A program made the position numbers and the translations under genes. The notes beneath the pieces were generated by a model. The model was not told where the DNA came from, did no database searches, and worked only from the letters and a program-made list of their open reading frames with translations. From CATOSP01 sp965216155 (lineage in GTDB: Bacteria > Chloroflexota > Dehalococcoidia > Lucifugimonadales > UBA3495), in contig CBDCFD010000007.1 in NCBI GenBank assembly GCA_965216155.1, positions 1,364,001 to 1,428,000 of the forward strand: DNA of 64,000 nt. The letters run 5' to 3'. Numbering within the stretch: position 1 is the stretch's first letter; each line of letters opens with the position of its first letter. Shown here in pieces: positions 50,432 through 58,249 of this stretch.

Positions 50432-51796
50432 CTAGCCGGTCAACGCCCCGCTCAGCACCCGGACAAGACCCATCTCTTCCTCGGGAAGTACCGTCCGAGG
50501 GTCAAGGAGCACCCTGCCCGCATCTATGCGGGCCATGACGGGAGGACTCCCATCCCTCAGCCGGCGGGTCAGCGCTTCGGGTCCGCCCTGGTCCGCCGGG
50601 TAACGGAGGGCCAGTGACCAGGAAGGCAGCGTCTCACCGGGTAGGCTGCCGCCGCCTATGGCCGATCTACTGGACACTACCTCCGAACTGGGACCGATCA
50701 TGGCGCGCCAGCGCTCCGCCCTCTCCCTGACCGCACTCTCAGGGGCGGATATCATGCGCCACACCGGAATCTCTTGCAGCGCCTCGCCCCGGAGGTAGTG
50801 CAGGAGGGTGGCGGTAAGCGCGGTCATGCTCAGCTTGTCTATACGCATAGCCCGCGCCAGTGGATGCCGTTCGAGCCGCTGCACCAGGTCAGCTTTGCCC
50901 ACTATGATTCCGGCCTGAGGTCCCCCCAACAATTTGTCGCCGGAGAAGAAGACCAGCCCCATGCCGGCGGCGACGCTCTCCTGAGGCGTCGGTTCGTGGG
51001 CCAACCCGTAAACCTCGGTGGGCAACAGCGCCCCGCTTCCCACGTCATGGAGGACCGGGATGCCCAGGCGTTCGCCCAACCCCACCAGGTCTCCGGGTTC
51101 CACCGTTGCCGTGAATCCCTCGACCCGGAAATTGCTGGCGTGGACCTTCAGAAACGTGCCAGTGTTCTCCGTCACGGCGTCTTCGTAGTCGCGGACGTAG
51201 GTCCGGTTAGTCGTGCCAACGTCGATCAGTCTGGCGCCGCTCTGCTCCAGAACATCGGGGACCCGAAATCCGCCCCCGATCTCCACTGCCTCGCCCCGCG
51301 GGACGATTACGTCCTTCCCGGAGGCCAAGGCTGAAAGGCCCAACATCACCGCCGAGGCGTTGTTGTTGACCGCCAACGCCGCTTCGGCCCCGGTAAGGCG
51401 GCGGAGCAACGATTGCAGATGCGCTTGCCGCGACCCGCGCCGTCCGGTGGCAAGGTCCAACTCCAGGTCTGAATAACCCTGGGCCGCCTGGGACATGGCT
51501 TCGATTGCCGCCCGGCTCAACGGAGCGCGTCCCAGGTTGGTATGGATAACCACCCCGGTAGCGTTAATCACCCGGCGGGGCGAGACCCGGGTCATCCCGG
51601 CGACCTCCCGGCAGACCGCATCCGCCAACTCCCCCGCATCCGGGGCCTTCCCGCCCTGCCGCACCTTCTGGCGGGCCTGATCCAGTTGCTCCCTGACCAC
51701 TTCGACCACCCAGTCGCGGGAGTGGGCCTCTGCCAGAGCAGCCACGCCGTCGCTGGCCATCACTCTGTCCACGCTGGGCAAGTCGCGCAGTTGCAT
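50432..51796 (-). CDS. selA: L-seryl-tRNA(Sec) selenium transferase SelA
   Basis: The 454-residue PLP enzyme follows bacterial SelA throughout: RVINATGVVIHTNLGRAPLS (about 75-94), GRRGSRQAHLQSLLRRLTGA, VNNNASAV, EIGGGFRVPDVLEQSGARL, VGTTNRTY, and the PLP Lys288 in FFSGDKLLGGPQAG. SelA converts Ser-tRNA(Sec) to Sec-tRNA(Sec) with selenophosphate. Its presence suggests that the organism inserts selenocysteine, though selB, selC and selD are not in this window. It is divergent from an acyl-CoA dehydrogenase gene that has an in-frame UGA. Confidence 0.93.
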   Translation of the reverse strand: MQLRDLPSVDRVMASDGVAALAEAHSRDWVVEVVREQLDQARQKVRQGGKAPDAGELADAVCREVAGMTRVSPRRVINATGVVIHTNLGRAPLSRAAIEAMSQAAQGYSDLELDLATGRRGSRQAHLQSLLRRLTGAEAALAVNNNASAVMLGLSALASGKDVIVPRGEAVEIGGGFRVPDVLEQSGARLIDVGTTNRTYVRDYEDAVTENTGTFLKVHASNFRVEGFTATVEPGDLVGLGERLGIPVLHDVGSGALLPTEVYGLAHEPTPQESVAAGMGLVFFSGDKLLGGPQAGIIVGKADLVQRLERHPLARAMRIDKLSMTALTATLLHYLRGEALQEIPVWRMISAPESAVRERAERWRAMIGPSSEVVSSRSAIGGGSLPGETLPSWSLALRYPADQGGPEALTRRLRDGSPPVMARIDAGRVLLDPRTVLPEEEMGLVRVLSGALTG

Positions 51797-51836
51797 CTCG
51801 TATTCTCCTGGAAATCCGAGGCCTGAATCGGACTGT

Positions 51837-51845
51837 ATTCTATCA
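51837..51845 (-). promoter_or_regulatory. Extended -10 promoter element (TGATAGAAT) of selA
   Basis: TGATAGAAT on the minus strand lies about 40 bases before the selA ATG at 51796. It is identical to the element upstream of the LsrF-like gene. Confidence 0.4.
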
Positions 51846-51906
51846 TGGTAAGTGCCACGGGAACCGCTGGCGGCGGTTTCAAGGACAACATAAGGAGCAG
51901 GCTCCG

Positions 51907-51934
51907 TTGGCTTTCGTCTGATCTCCGTTATAGA
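51907..51934 (+). promoter_or_regulatory. Possible promoter of the acyl-CoA dehydrogenase gene
   Basis: TTGGCT and TATAGA are 16 bases apart, about 75 bases before ATG 52010. The -10 also contains TAGAAT one step downstream (51931-51936). Confidence 0.4.
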
Positions 51935-52009
51935 ATATTTTCTGGTCCGGCACGGCCATCCTAGCTTGCCTCCATCCTCGAAACTCGGTTCCTCCCGGGA
52001 GTATTCAAC

Positions 52010-53176
52010 ATGCAGCCAGGACTTCCTCCAGAACTAGATGCCCTGAAGAACACCATCCGGCAGATCGTCCGCGACGAGTGCGTACCACTGGAGCAAGAGT
52101 ACCTGACCCATCCTCCACAGGAGGGTCAAGACAACGGCGGTCCCAGGGGCATCGCCGAGGCGGTCCAGGGAGTAGTGGGCAGCCTGCCCAGAGAGAACTG
52201 GGATAGGTTGAACAACATTTCCAAGCAGACCGGCATCTACACATCCTTCGTTCCCGAGGAATACGGCGGCGGGGGGATGGGCGCTTTGGGGCACGTCGTG
52301 TTGGACGAAGAGGTACACAAGAGCATAGTCCAGCTACCGACCTCTCCGGTATCGATGATGATGATCGGAGCATGCACCCCGGAGCAGGAGCGGCAATACC
52401 TATACCCCGCAATCCAGGGTGACCTCAATTACGCCTTCGGGCAGACCGAGCCAGAGGCCGGGTCTGACCCCGGCGGCATGATGCAGACCAGGGCCGTCAG
52501 GGACGGCGACGACTGGGTAATCAACGGCGCCAAGATGTTTATCTCGGGCACGGCCACCTCGGACTTCATCCTGCTTCAAGCCGTCACCGACCCGGACCGG
52601 ATGCAGCGCGGCGGGATAACCATGTTCATCCTGGACAACCCGACGCCGGGGATGAGCTTCGAGCCCATCCGGGTCTGGGTCACGCCCTCCCGCGCCCACC
52701 AGCACTTCGTTCACCTGGACAACGTGTGAATACCGCAGACGCAGGTATTGGGAGAAGTGGGACAGGGGTTCACCCTGGGCCAGAAGTGGCTGGTGCATCA
52801 CGACCGGCTGTTGCGCGGCTCTATGGCCATCGGCATCCTCACACGGGCGCTGGAGATGGCCATTGACTGGGCCAAGCAGAGGGTCACATACGGGAGGCCC
52901 ATCGCCGACCGCCAGGCCATCCAGTGGATGTTGACCGACGTATACATCGACATCATGAACCTGCGCGCCCTCACTCGGGAAACGGCGGCCAGGGCGGACG
53001 CCGGCGAAGATGTGCGCGTCGAGGCGTCAATGATCAAATATTGCGCCGGTGAGTGGGGATGCCGCAGCATCGACAAAATCATGCAGGTGTTCGGTGGGAT
53101 GGGCGAGACCTCCGAAATCCACAAATTCGTGATGGCCCGCGCCTTGTTGAACGGCTCAGTGTCCTTCCAGGGCTGA
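52010..53176 (+). pseudogene. Acyl-CoA dehydrogenase with an in-frame UGA and a C-terminal deletion
   Basis: One frame from ATG 52010 to the stop at 53176 encodes an acyl-CoA dehydrogenase: QTEPEAGSDPGGM, INGAKMFISGTAT, then HLDNV, TGA (52727-52729), IPQTQVLGEVGQGFTLGQKW, KQRVTYGRPIADRQAIQWML and IMQVFGGMG. Family members usually have Arg at the UGA (DNVRVP), so a CGA-to-TGA change is likely. After GGMGE about 23 residues are missing before TSEIHKFVMARALL; the deleted part normally holds the EG motif with the catalytic Glu. Two lesions point to a pseudogene, but selA next door makes selenocysteine worth excluding. Confidence 0.75.
52729..52749 (+). other. Stem-loop directly after the in-frame UGA
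   Basis: AATACC-GC and GC-A-GGTATT form an eight-pair stem with one bulged A and a four-base loop, starting at the A of the UGA. Bacterial SECIS elements sit in this position but are usually larger, so this is only suggestive. Confidence 0.3.
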
Positions 53177-53276
53177 CCTATCGAGGCTTTATGTCAACCT
53201 GCGATGGGGAGGCGTCCGGGGCGGTGGTGGACCGGTGGAGAGGACCCGGGAGTCCTCGCGTGGAAAGTGGCGGATT

Positions 53277-53906
53277 GTGAGCCTCCAACCCGATGACCCG
53301 TGCGTCAACCACACAAGGCTGCCCCTTCAGGACCGGTCCGGCACAACCCGCTGCTACAACTGCATCATCGAGGAATATCAGACCTCGGCTTACAACCTGG
53401 CCCGCAGAATTCTAGGCGATTGGGCCCTCGCCGAGGACGCCGTCCAGGAAGCGTTCACCTCGGGTTACCGGTCATTCCACCAGTTCAGAGGCGAGAACCC
53501 TCGAGCCTGGACAATGCGGATCGTCACTAACGTATGCCGCGACATGCAGCGTTCGCGGCGCGTCCGTCAAACCGTGCCTCTCGACCCTACACCTTCGGAC
53601 ACGGAAGACCCTGCCGTTGGCTTCTCCGCCATTGACCTCCCCTCCTCCGAAGAGTCCCCGGAAGACTACGCCGAACGGCGGGAGCTTAATCGCGCTATCG
53701 ACTCCGGCCTTGGCACTCTCCCCGAAGACCAAAGGCTGGCCGTGGTCTTGATCGACGTTCAGGGACTGGCATACGAGGAAGCCGCCGGCATAATGAGTTG
53801 TTCCCTGGGAACGGTGAAGTCGCGGCTCAGCCGGGGCCGGGGCCGGCTGCGGGAATACTTGCGAAATACGGGGGAACTTTTGCCGTCCCGTTACCGTCAG
53901 GAATAG
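53277..53906 (+). CDS. ECF-type RNA polymerase sigma factor
   Basis: Region 2 reads IIEEYQTSAYNLARRILGDW, LAEDAVQEAFTSGYRSFHQF and RAWTMRIVTNVCRDMQRSRR; region 4 reads LPEDQRLAVVLIDVQGLAYE and MSCSLGTVKSRLSRGRGRLR. There is no region 3, as in ECF sigma factors. The start is placed at GTG 53277; an in-frame ATG at 53235 also exists. A short Cys-containing leader (DPCVNH...TRCYNC) precedes region 2. The anti-sigma gene follows after 7 bases, so the pair should form an envelope stress or signal response unit. Confidence 0.9.
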   Translation: MSLQPDDPCVNHTRLPLQDRSGTTRCYNCIIEEYQTSAYNLARRILGDWALAEDAVQEAFTSGYRSFHQFRGENPRAWTMRIVTNVCRDMQRSRRVRQTVPLDPTPSDTEDPAVGFSAIDLPSSEESPEDYAERRELNRAIDSGLGTLPEDQRLAVVLIDVQGLAYEEAAGIMSCSLGTVKSRLSRGRGRLREYLRNTGELLPSRYRQE

Positions 53907-53913
53907 TAAGACC

Positions 53914-55020
53914 ATGTGGATTCTCCGACGAGGTCACACTCACATCAAGCTGGAGACCCTGTCCGAGTACCTGGACGACAGGTTGAGCGCCCGCACAACT
54001 GCCAGTGTGGAGCGGGGAATCGCGGATTGCGCGGTGTGCTGGGAAGAATTGGAAGGCCTGCGTTCCACGGTGACCGCGCTGCGGTCAATGCCGGAGGCCG
54101 CGCCCCGGCGGAGCTTCACGCTGGCGGGACCGCCCCCGCAGGAAGGGAGAGTCCGGCCACAGCCGTCACTGGCGTTTCGGCTGCCCCAATGGGCCTATGC
54201 CGGGGCGGCGTGCATGGCGGCGCTGGTACTGGCGCTGCTGGTCGCGGTGGACGTTGCCGGTCTGGTCGCGGACCCGTCCCGCCCCGTGGAAGAGGCGCTG
54301 ACCGAGCCGACGGCCCAGGTGGAGGTTGCGTCCGTGGAAAAGGAAGTGGTAAAGAAGGTGGCAACAGAAGCCCAAGCTATGGAATCCGCCCCTCGGCCAA
54401 CTCCGGCTCCCAAGGCCACGCCAGTACCCACGCCGACGCAGCAGCCTGAGCCGACCGCGGCTCAGGCTGCTGCCGAAATTGCAGTCATCAAGGAGGTGGC
54501 AAAAGATGTAGCGCAAGCGGAAATTCAGAGTATGAAATCCCCACAGGCGGCCAAGGCGGACCCAGGAGATGTCCCAACTCCGGCTGCCCTGGTGACCGTT
54601 GCTCCGGGGTTTACCCCACAGCCGGACCAGGCCGAAACAGCCCGGCAACCAGCGCCGCCAACCCCGGGAAAGCCGCCGGAGACCAAAACGCCCACCCCGA
54701 CAGCGAGGCCGCCGACGCCCACCCCAACGCCTGAGCCAGTGGTCCCGACCGCAACCACCGCCGAGGCCGCGCCCAACGCACCAAGTCCAAGCGAAACACC
54801 AGCGCCGGCGCCCGCCAGGAGCGCGGCTCAAGAAGATTCGCAACCGCCCCGGAAACAGACGGCATCGGGCGAAGGCGTCCAAGACCCGGCGCCAACAAGC
54901 CCGTTGCTTTCGGCCCGAGGCTGGCGCACCATGGAAGGGCTGGCCGCGGCGCTGTCGCTGCTCTTCCTGGCCATCTTCATAGTCAGGTGGAGGGTATCCA
55001 AGTCTACGCCGGGATTCTGA
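53914..55020 (+). CDS. Membrane anti-sigma factor with Pro/Thr-rich outer region
   Basis: Residues 15-55 resemble a zinc-binding anti-sigma domain (LSEYLDDRLSARTTASVERG, then DCAVCWEELEGL), but the His of HxxxCxxC is Gly here, so zinc binding may be altered. A transmembrane helix lies at about 93-116, followed by about 200 residues rich in Pro, Thr, Ala and Glu, and a second hydrophobic helix at the end (LAAALSLLFLAIFIV). The protein would hold the sigma factor at the membrane until a signal releases it. It lies between the sigma gene and a SIMPL lipoprotein gene. Confidence 0.75.
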   Translation: MWILRRGHTHIKLETLSEYLDDRLSARTTASVERGIADCAVCWEELEGLRSTVTALRSMPEAAPRRSFTLAGPPPQEGRVRPQPSLAFRLPQWAYAGAACMAALVLALLVAVDVAGLVADPSRPVEEALTEPTAQVEVASVEKEVVKKVATEAQAMESAPRPTPAPKATPVPTPTQQPEPTAAQAAAEIAVIKEVAKDVAQAEIQSMKSPQAAKADPGDVPTPAALVTVAPGFTPQPDQAETARQPAPPTPGKPPETKTPTPTARPPTPTPTPEPVVPTATTAEAAPNAPSPSETPAPAPARSAAQEDSQPPRKQTASGEGVQDPAPTSPLLSARGWRTMEGLAAALSLLFLAIFIVRWRVSKSTPGF

Positions 55021-55083
55021 CGGCCCGGCGGTCATACCCGGACCACCCAACATGACAACCAACATCAGGAGTATGTGACCGGT

Positions 55084-56145
55084 ATGAATATCAGGGGAAT
55101 CGTTATCCTATTGGCGCTCGGTGTCGTGCTGACCCTTGCGCTGGCCTGTAGCTCGAGGCCGGATGCCGCCGGAATAGCCGCTGCGGGACTCGCGCCCGCC
55201 TGGCCGGCCTCGGATTCGGGCGTGGCCGCAGCCCTGTTCCCCGGCGAGAAGGCCGTATCGACTGGACCTGGCGCGACGATTGGGCAAGCCTCTCCGCCCG
55301 CCGCGGCAGTGACGGAGCCCGCTGCATTAGTCGCCAGGGCGGGCGACGCAATGGTCCAGTCGGCCAACGGTCAGACATCGGGAATCCTGGTCAGTGGACG
55401 CGGGGAGGTTTCCGCCCCTCCCGACGTGGCCATTCTCCACCTGGGAGTCCAGGCTTCCGCCAGCGCCGTGGCCGTAGCCCGTAAGGAAGCAGCCGCGGCG
55501 ATGGCCAGTGTTCGGGCAGCGCTGGACGAGCGCGATGTCCCGGAATCGGACATTCAAACAAGGTATTTCCGTATCAACCCCAGGTACACGTCCCGCGAGG
55601 TAACCTGGTGCCCCGAGGCCCAGGGGACGGGGACGTCCGGCTCGCAACCTTCACCAACGCCGACACCCGCCCCGATGGGGAGTATGGGTGATGAAACCGG
55701 CATGGTCGTACAGGAAGGCTGTTTCACCGAACGGGAGAGCGTCATCAGCAGGTATGAAGTTGGCAACAACCTGGAGGTAAGGCTGCGTGACCTTGACGCC
55801 GTGGGCGAGATCATCGACGAGGTGACCGAAGCGGGGGGAGACAGCATCAGGTTCGACGGGATCGACTTCTCCATCGACGACCCTTCGGAACTTGAAGACC
55901 AGGCCCTTGCCGCTGCCGTCGAGGACGCAATATCCAAGGCGCAAGACGTGGCCTCCGCTACAGGAGTCCAACTGGGGGACCTCCTTCACATCAGTGAGGG
56001 CGCAGGCGGGCAGCCTGGGTTTCCATACTTCAATCAGAGGGCTGCTTACGCGATGGCGGACAGTGCAGTCATGACTCGCGTCTCCGGCGGAACCCTGGAA
56101 GTTTCGGCCTCAGTACAAGCCCTGTTTGGCATTCAGGGAAACTAG
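55084..56145 (+). CDS. SIMPL (DUF541) domain lipoprotein
   Basis: A signal peptide ending in LALACSS (lipid-bearing Cys) and an Ala/Gly/Pro linker precede a SIMPL domain from about residue 105: ILVSGRGEVSAPPDVAILHL, VQASASAVAVARKEAAAAMA, then DIQTRYFRINPRY and ALAAAVEDAISKAQDVASAT. A Ser/Thr/Pro insertion splits the domain near residue 185. SIMPL proteins are envelope proteins of unclear activity. ATG 55084 is chosen; GTG 55075 is equally possible. Probably the last gene of the sigma/anti-sigma operon and part of its regulon or sensor. Confidence 0.8.
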   Translation: MNIRGIVILLALGVVLTLALACSSRPDAAGIAAAGLAPAWPASDSGVAAALFPGEKAVSTGPGATIGQASPPAAAVTEPAALVARAGDAMVQSANGQTSGILVSGRGEVSAPPDVAILHLGVQASASAVAVARKEAAAAMASVRAALDERDVPESDIQTRYFRINPRYTSREVTWCPEAQGTGTSGSQPSPTPTPAPMGSMGDETGMVVQEGCFTERESVISRYEVGNNLEVRLRDLDAVGEIIDEVTEAGGDSIRFDGIDFSIDDPSELEDQALAAAVEDAISKAQDVASATGVQLGDLLHISEGAGGQPGFPYFNQRAAYAMADSAVMTRVSGGTLEVSASVQALFGIQGN

Positions 56146-56168
56146 GCGTGCTTCTCTCAATACGGATA

Positions 56169-56194
56169 GGCCCTGCTTCAGCATTGGCAGGGTC
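56169..56194 (+). terminator. Terminator after the SIMPL gene
   Basis: GGCCCTGC pairs with GCAGGGTC (one G-U pair) around a 10-base loop, followed by TATTCTGTTC. Confidence 0.5.
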
Positions 56195-56255
56195 TATTCT
56201 GTTCCATCCGTGACTTTAGACTAGCGTTTCAGGCGCAAGTCTCCTGTAAGATGGC

Positions 56256-56416
56256 GAGAAAATTGCGAAACTCTTTAGTTGCCGAAGGGCTAGAAGAATA
56301 ATAGCGTGAACAGGATTCGTCGGTCATTTAGGGTGGGGGGATTCGGCAAATACTTTAACGGTATTCGTCCACAATTAGCAGTCGCAAGCTCAGCTGGGTA
56401 GTTTCGCAATTTTCTC
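56256..56416. mobile_element. 161-bp MITE upstream of ribD
   Basis: Perfect 17-bp inverted ends GAGAAAATTGCGAAACT are flanked by a 7-bp direct duplication AGATGGC (56249-56255, 56417-56423). There is no coding capacity. Ends and target size differ from the two CTAR-type MITEs, so a different transposase family moved it. It lies 88 bases before ribD. Confidence 0.85.
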
Positions 56417-56504
56417 AGATGGCGCTAACGGTTGCAAGCTGGCATTGGCGTTGATACAATTCGCCTGCCAATATTGTCAACGACGATAGAGTAGACGCAC
56501 CTAA

Positions 56505-57626
56505 GTGTCCTCAGACCATCAGACCCCAATGCAACGAGCAATCGGCCTGGCCCGGCAGGCTTTGGGCACGACCAGCCCGAATCCAGCCGTAGGCGCGGTC
56601 ATCGTCAAAGACGGCAAGGCCGTCGGCAAGGGTCACACGCTGCCACCAGGGGGACATCACGCCGAAATCGAAGCGCTCCAAATGGCGGGAGATTTGGCCA
56701 GGGGCGCAACCCTTTACACCACCCTCGAACCATGCTGCCACTTCGGCCGCACCCCACCCTGTACCAGGGCGATCATCGCCGCGGGGATCAAAGAAGTCCA
56801 CGTCGCAGCACAGGACCCTAACCCTCTGGTCGCAGGCAAGGGAAGTGCCGAGTTAGAATCCAGCGGCATCCCCGTCGTGGTGGGAGACGAATCGTATGCG
56901 GCCATCGAGCTTTACGAAGCCTTCACCAAGCACATCCTGACGGGACTACCATTCGTTACCGCCAAGTTCGCCATGAGCCTGGATGGGAAGATAGCTACTC
57001 GCACGGGAGACTCCAAGTGGGTGACCGGCCCGGATGCCCGTTCTTACGTCCAAAAGATCAGACGGGAGAGTGACGCCATCGTAGTTGGCGTGAATACGGT
57101 ATTGGCCGACGACCCCCAACTCACCGTCAGAGACGCCGACGGCTCACCGCTCGCTCGACAGCCACTTCGGGTCGTTTTGGACAGCATGGCAGTTACTCCG
57201 GCCGATGCCCGCCTTCTTGGGGAACCTGGCGAGACCCTTATCGTGGTCACCGAGGGTGCGCCAGAAGACCGGAAAGAGGCTTTGCGCTCGGAGGGTGCGG
57301 AAGTCCTGTTCATCTCCCCCGGCTCCGATGGACGGCCCAGTCTGGACCGGGTCATGGCCGAACTGGGAAAGAGGGGCGTGGTCTCGCTACTGGCCGAGGC
57401 GGGCGGCATTCTTCAAGGCGCGCTGTTTGATTCCGGGTTGGTGGACAAACTGTACGTATTCGTGGCGCCCGTGATCATCGGCGGCATCGAAGCGTCGTCG
57501 CCGGTCGAGGGACACGGCGCAGACCGGATGCCAGACGCGAATCGCCTGACCAGGACCCGGACCGAACAGGTCGGCGGAGATTGGCTTATAATCGGTTATC
57601 CGGCCAAGAAGGACCTGGGAGAGTAG
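56505..57626 (+). CDS. ribD: Bifunctional riboflavin deaminase/reductase RibD
   Basis: The N-terminal deaminase has its zinc site in GGHHAEIEAL and TTLEPCCHFGRTPPCTRAII; the C-terminal reductase has FVTAKFAMSLDGKIATRTGD, KWVTG and SDAIVVGVNTVLADDPQLTV. It carries out steps two and three of riboflavin synthesis. The start is GTG 56505. ribE follows after 5 bases. No FMN riboswitch is recognisable upstream; instead a MITE occupies the region. Confidence 0.93.
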   Translation: MSSDHQTPMQRAIGLARQALGTTSPNPAVGAVIVKDGKAVGKGHTLPPGGHHAEIEALQMAGDLARGATLYTTLEPCCHFGRTPPCTRAIIAAGIKEVHVAAQDPNPLVAGKGSAELESSGIPVVVGDESYAAIELYEAFTKHILTGLPFVTAKFAMSLDGKIATRTGDSKWVTGPDARSYVQKIRRESDAIVVGVNTVLADDPQLTVRDADGSPLARQPLRVVLDSMAVTPADARLLGEPGETLIVVTEGAPEDRKEALRSEGAEVLFISPGSDGRPSLDRVMAELGKRGVVSLLAEAGGILQGALFDSGLVDKLYVFVAPVIIGGIEASSPVEGHGADRMPDANRLTRTRTEQVGGDWLIIGYPAKKDLGE

Positions 57627-57631
57627 ACGGC

Positions 57632-58207
57632 TTGTTCACAGGTATCGTTGAAGAAGTCGGGACCGTGGGAAAGCTCGGCGACAACCGGCTTGTCGTAAAG
57701 GCTTCCAGGGTCACGGAAGACCTAAGGATGGGGGACAGTATATCCATCAACGGGGCTTGCATGACGGTTGTGGAGCTAGACAGTAGCGGGTTCGGCGTAG
57801 ATGTGTCTCCTGAGACCCTGCGCCGAACATCCCTGGGCCGGCTGGACACGGGTCACAAGGTGAATTTGGAGCGCCCGCTGGCCGTGAGCGACCGCCTGGG
57901 GGGCCACATGGTCCAAGGCCATGTGGACGCCACTGGCCGCATAACTTCAATCAGGCCCGAAGGTGATTGCTTCATCGTTCGGGTCGGAAACCCAAAGCGG
58001 CTGGGCCATTATATTGTCGAGAAGGGGTTTATCGCGGTTGACGGTATCAGCCTCACCGTGGTAAAAAAGGGTTCATCCTCGTTCACCCTGTCGGTGATAC
58101 CCTACACCTTGCAGAACACGAACCTGCAAGACAAGGCTGCCGGCGACCGGGTTAACCTCGAGGCCGATATCTTGGCCAAATACGTGGAAAGCATCCTGGC
58201 ACGGTGA
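57632..58207 (+). CDS. ribE: Riboflavin synthase, alpha subunit
   Basis: The 191-residue protein has two lumazine-binding repeats. The first starts FTGIVEEVGTVGKL with SISINGACMTVVELD and FGVDVSPETLRRTSLG; the second has GGHMVQGHVDATGRI and FIAVDGISLTVVKKGSSSFT. It dismutates two lumazines into riboflavin. The start is TTG 57632, where homology begins, 5 bases after the ribD stop; GGGAGAG precedes it. Confidence 0.93.
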   Translation: MFTGIVEEVGTVGKLGDNRLVVKASRVTEDLRMGDSISINGACMTVVELDSSGFGVDVSPETLRRTSLGRLDTGHKVNLERPLAVSDRLGGHMVQGHVDATGRITSIRPEGDCFIVRVGNPKRLGHYIVEKGFIAVDGISLTVVKKGSSSFTLSVIPYTLQNTNLQDKAAGDRVNLEADILAKYVESILAR

Positions 58208-58249
58208 CCGGCGGAATACTCAGGTCTACCGAGAGGGAAGGACGGTCTT

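Noticed and set aside
51797..52009. A selC (tRNA-Sec) gene between selA and the dehydrogenase gene
   Set aside because: No roughly 95-base cloverleaf with a UCA anticodon and a T-loop signature is visible.
56200..56504. FMN riboswitch upstream of ribD
   Set aside because: The conserved RFN core sequence is absent; the inverted repeat there has a 7-bp target duplication and is better explained as a MITE.
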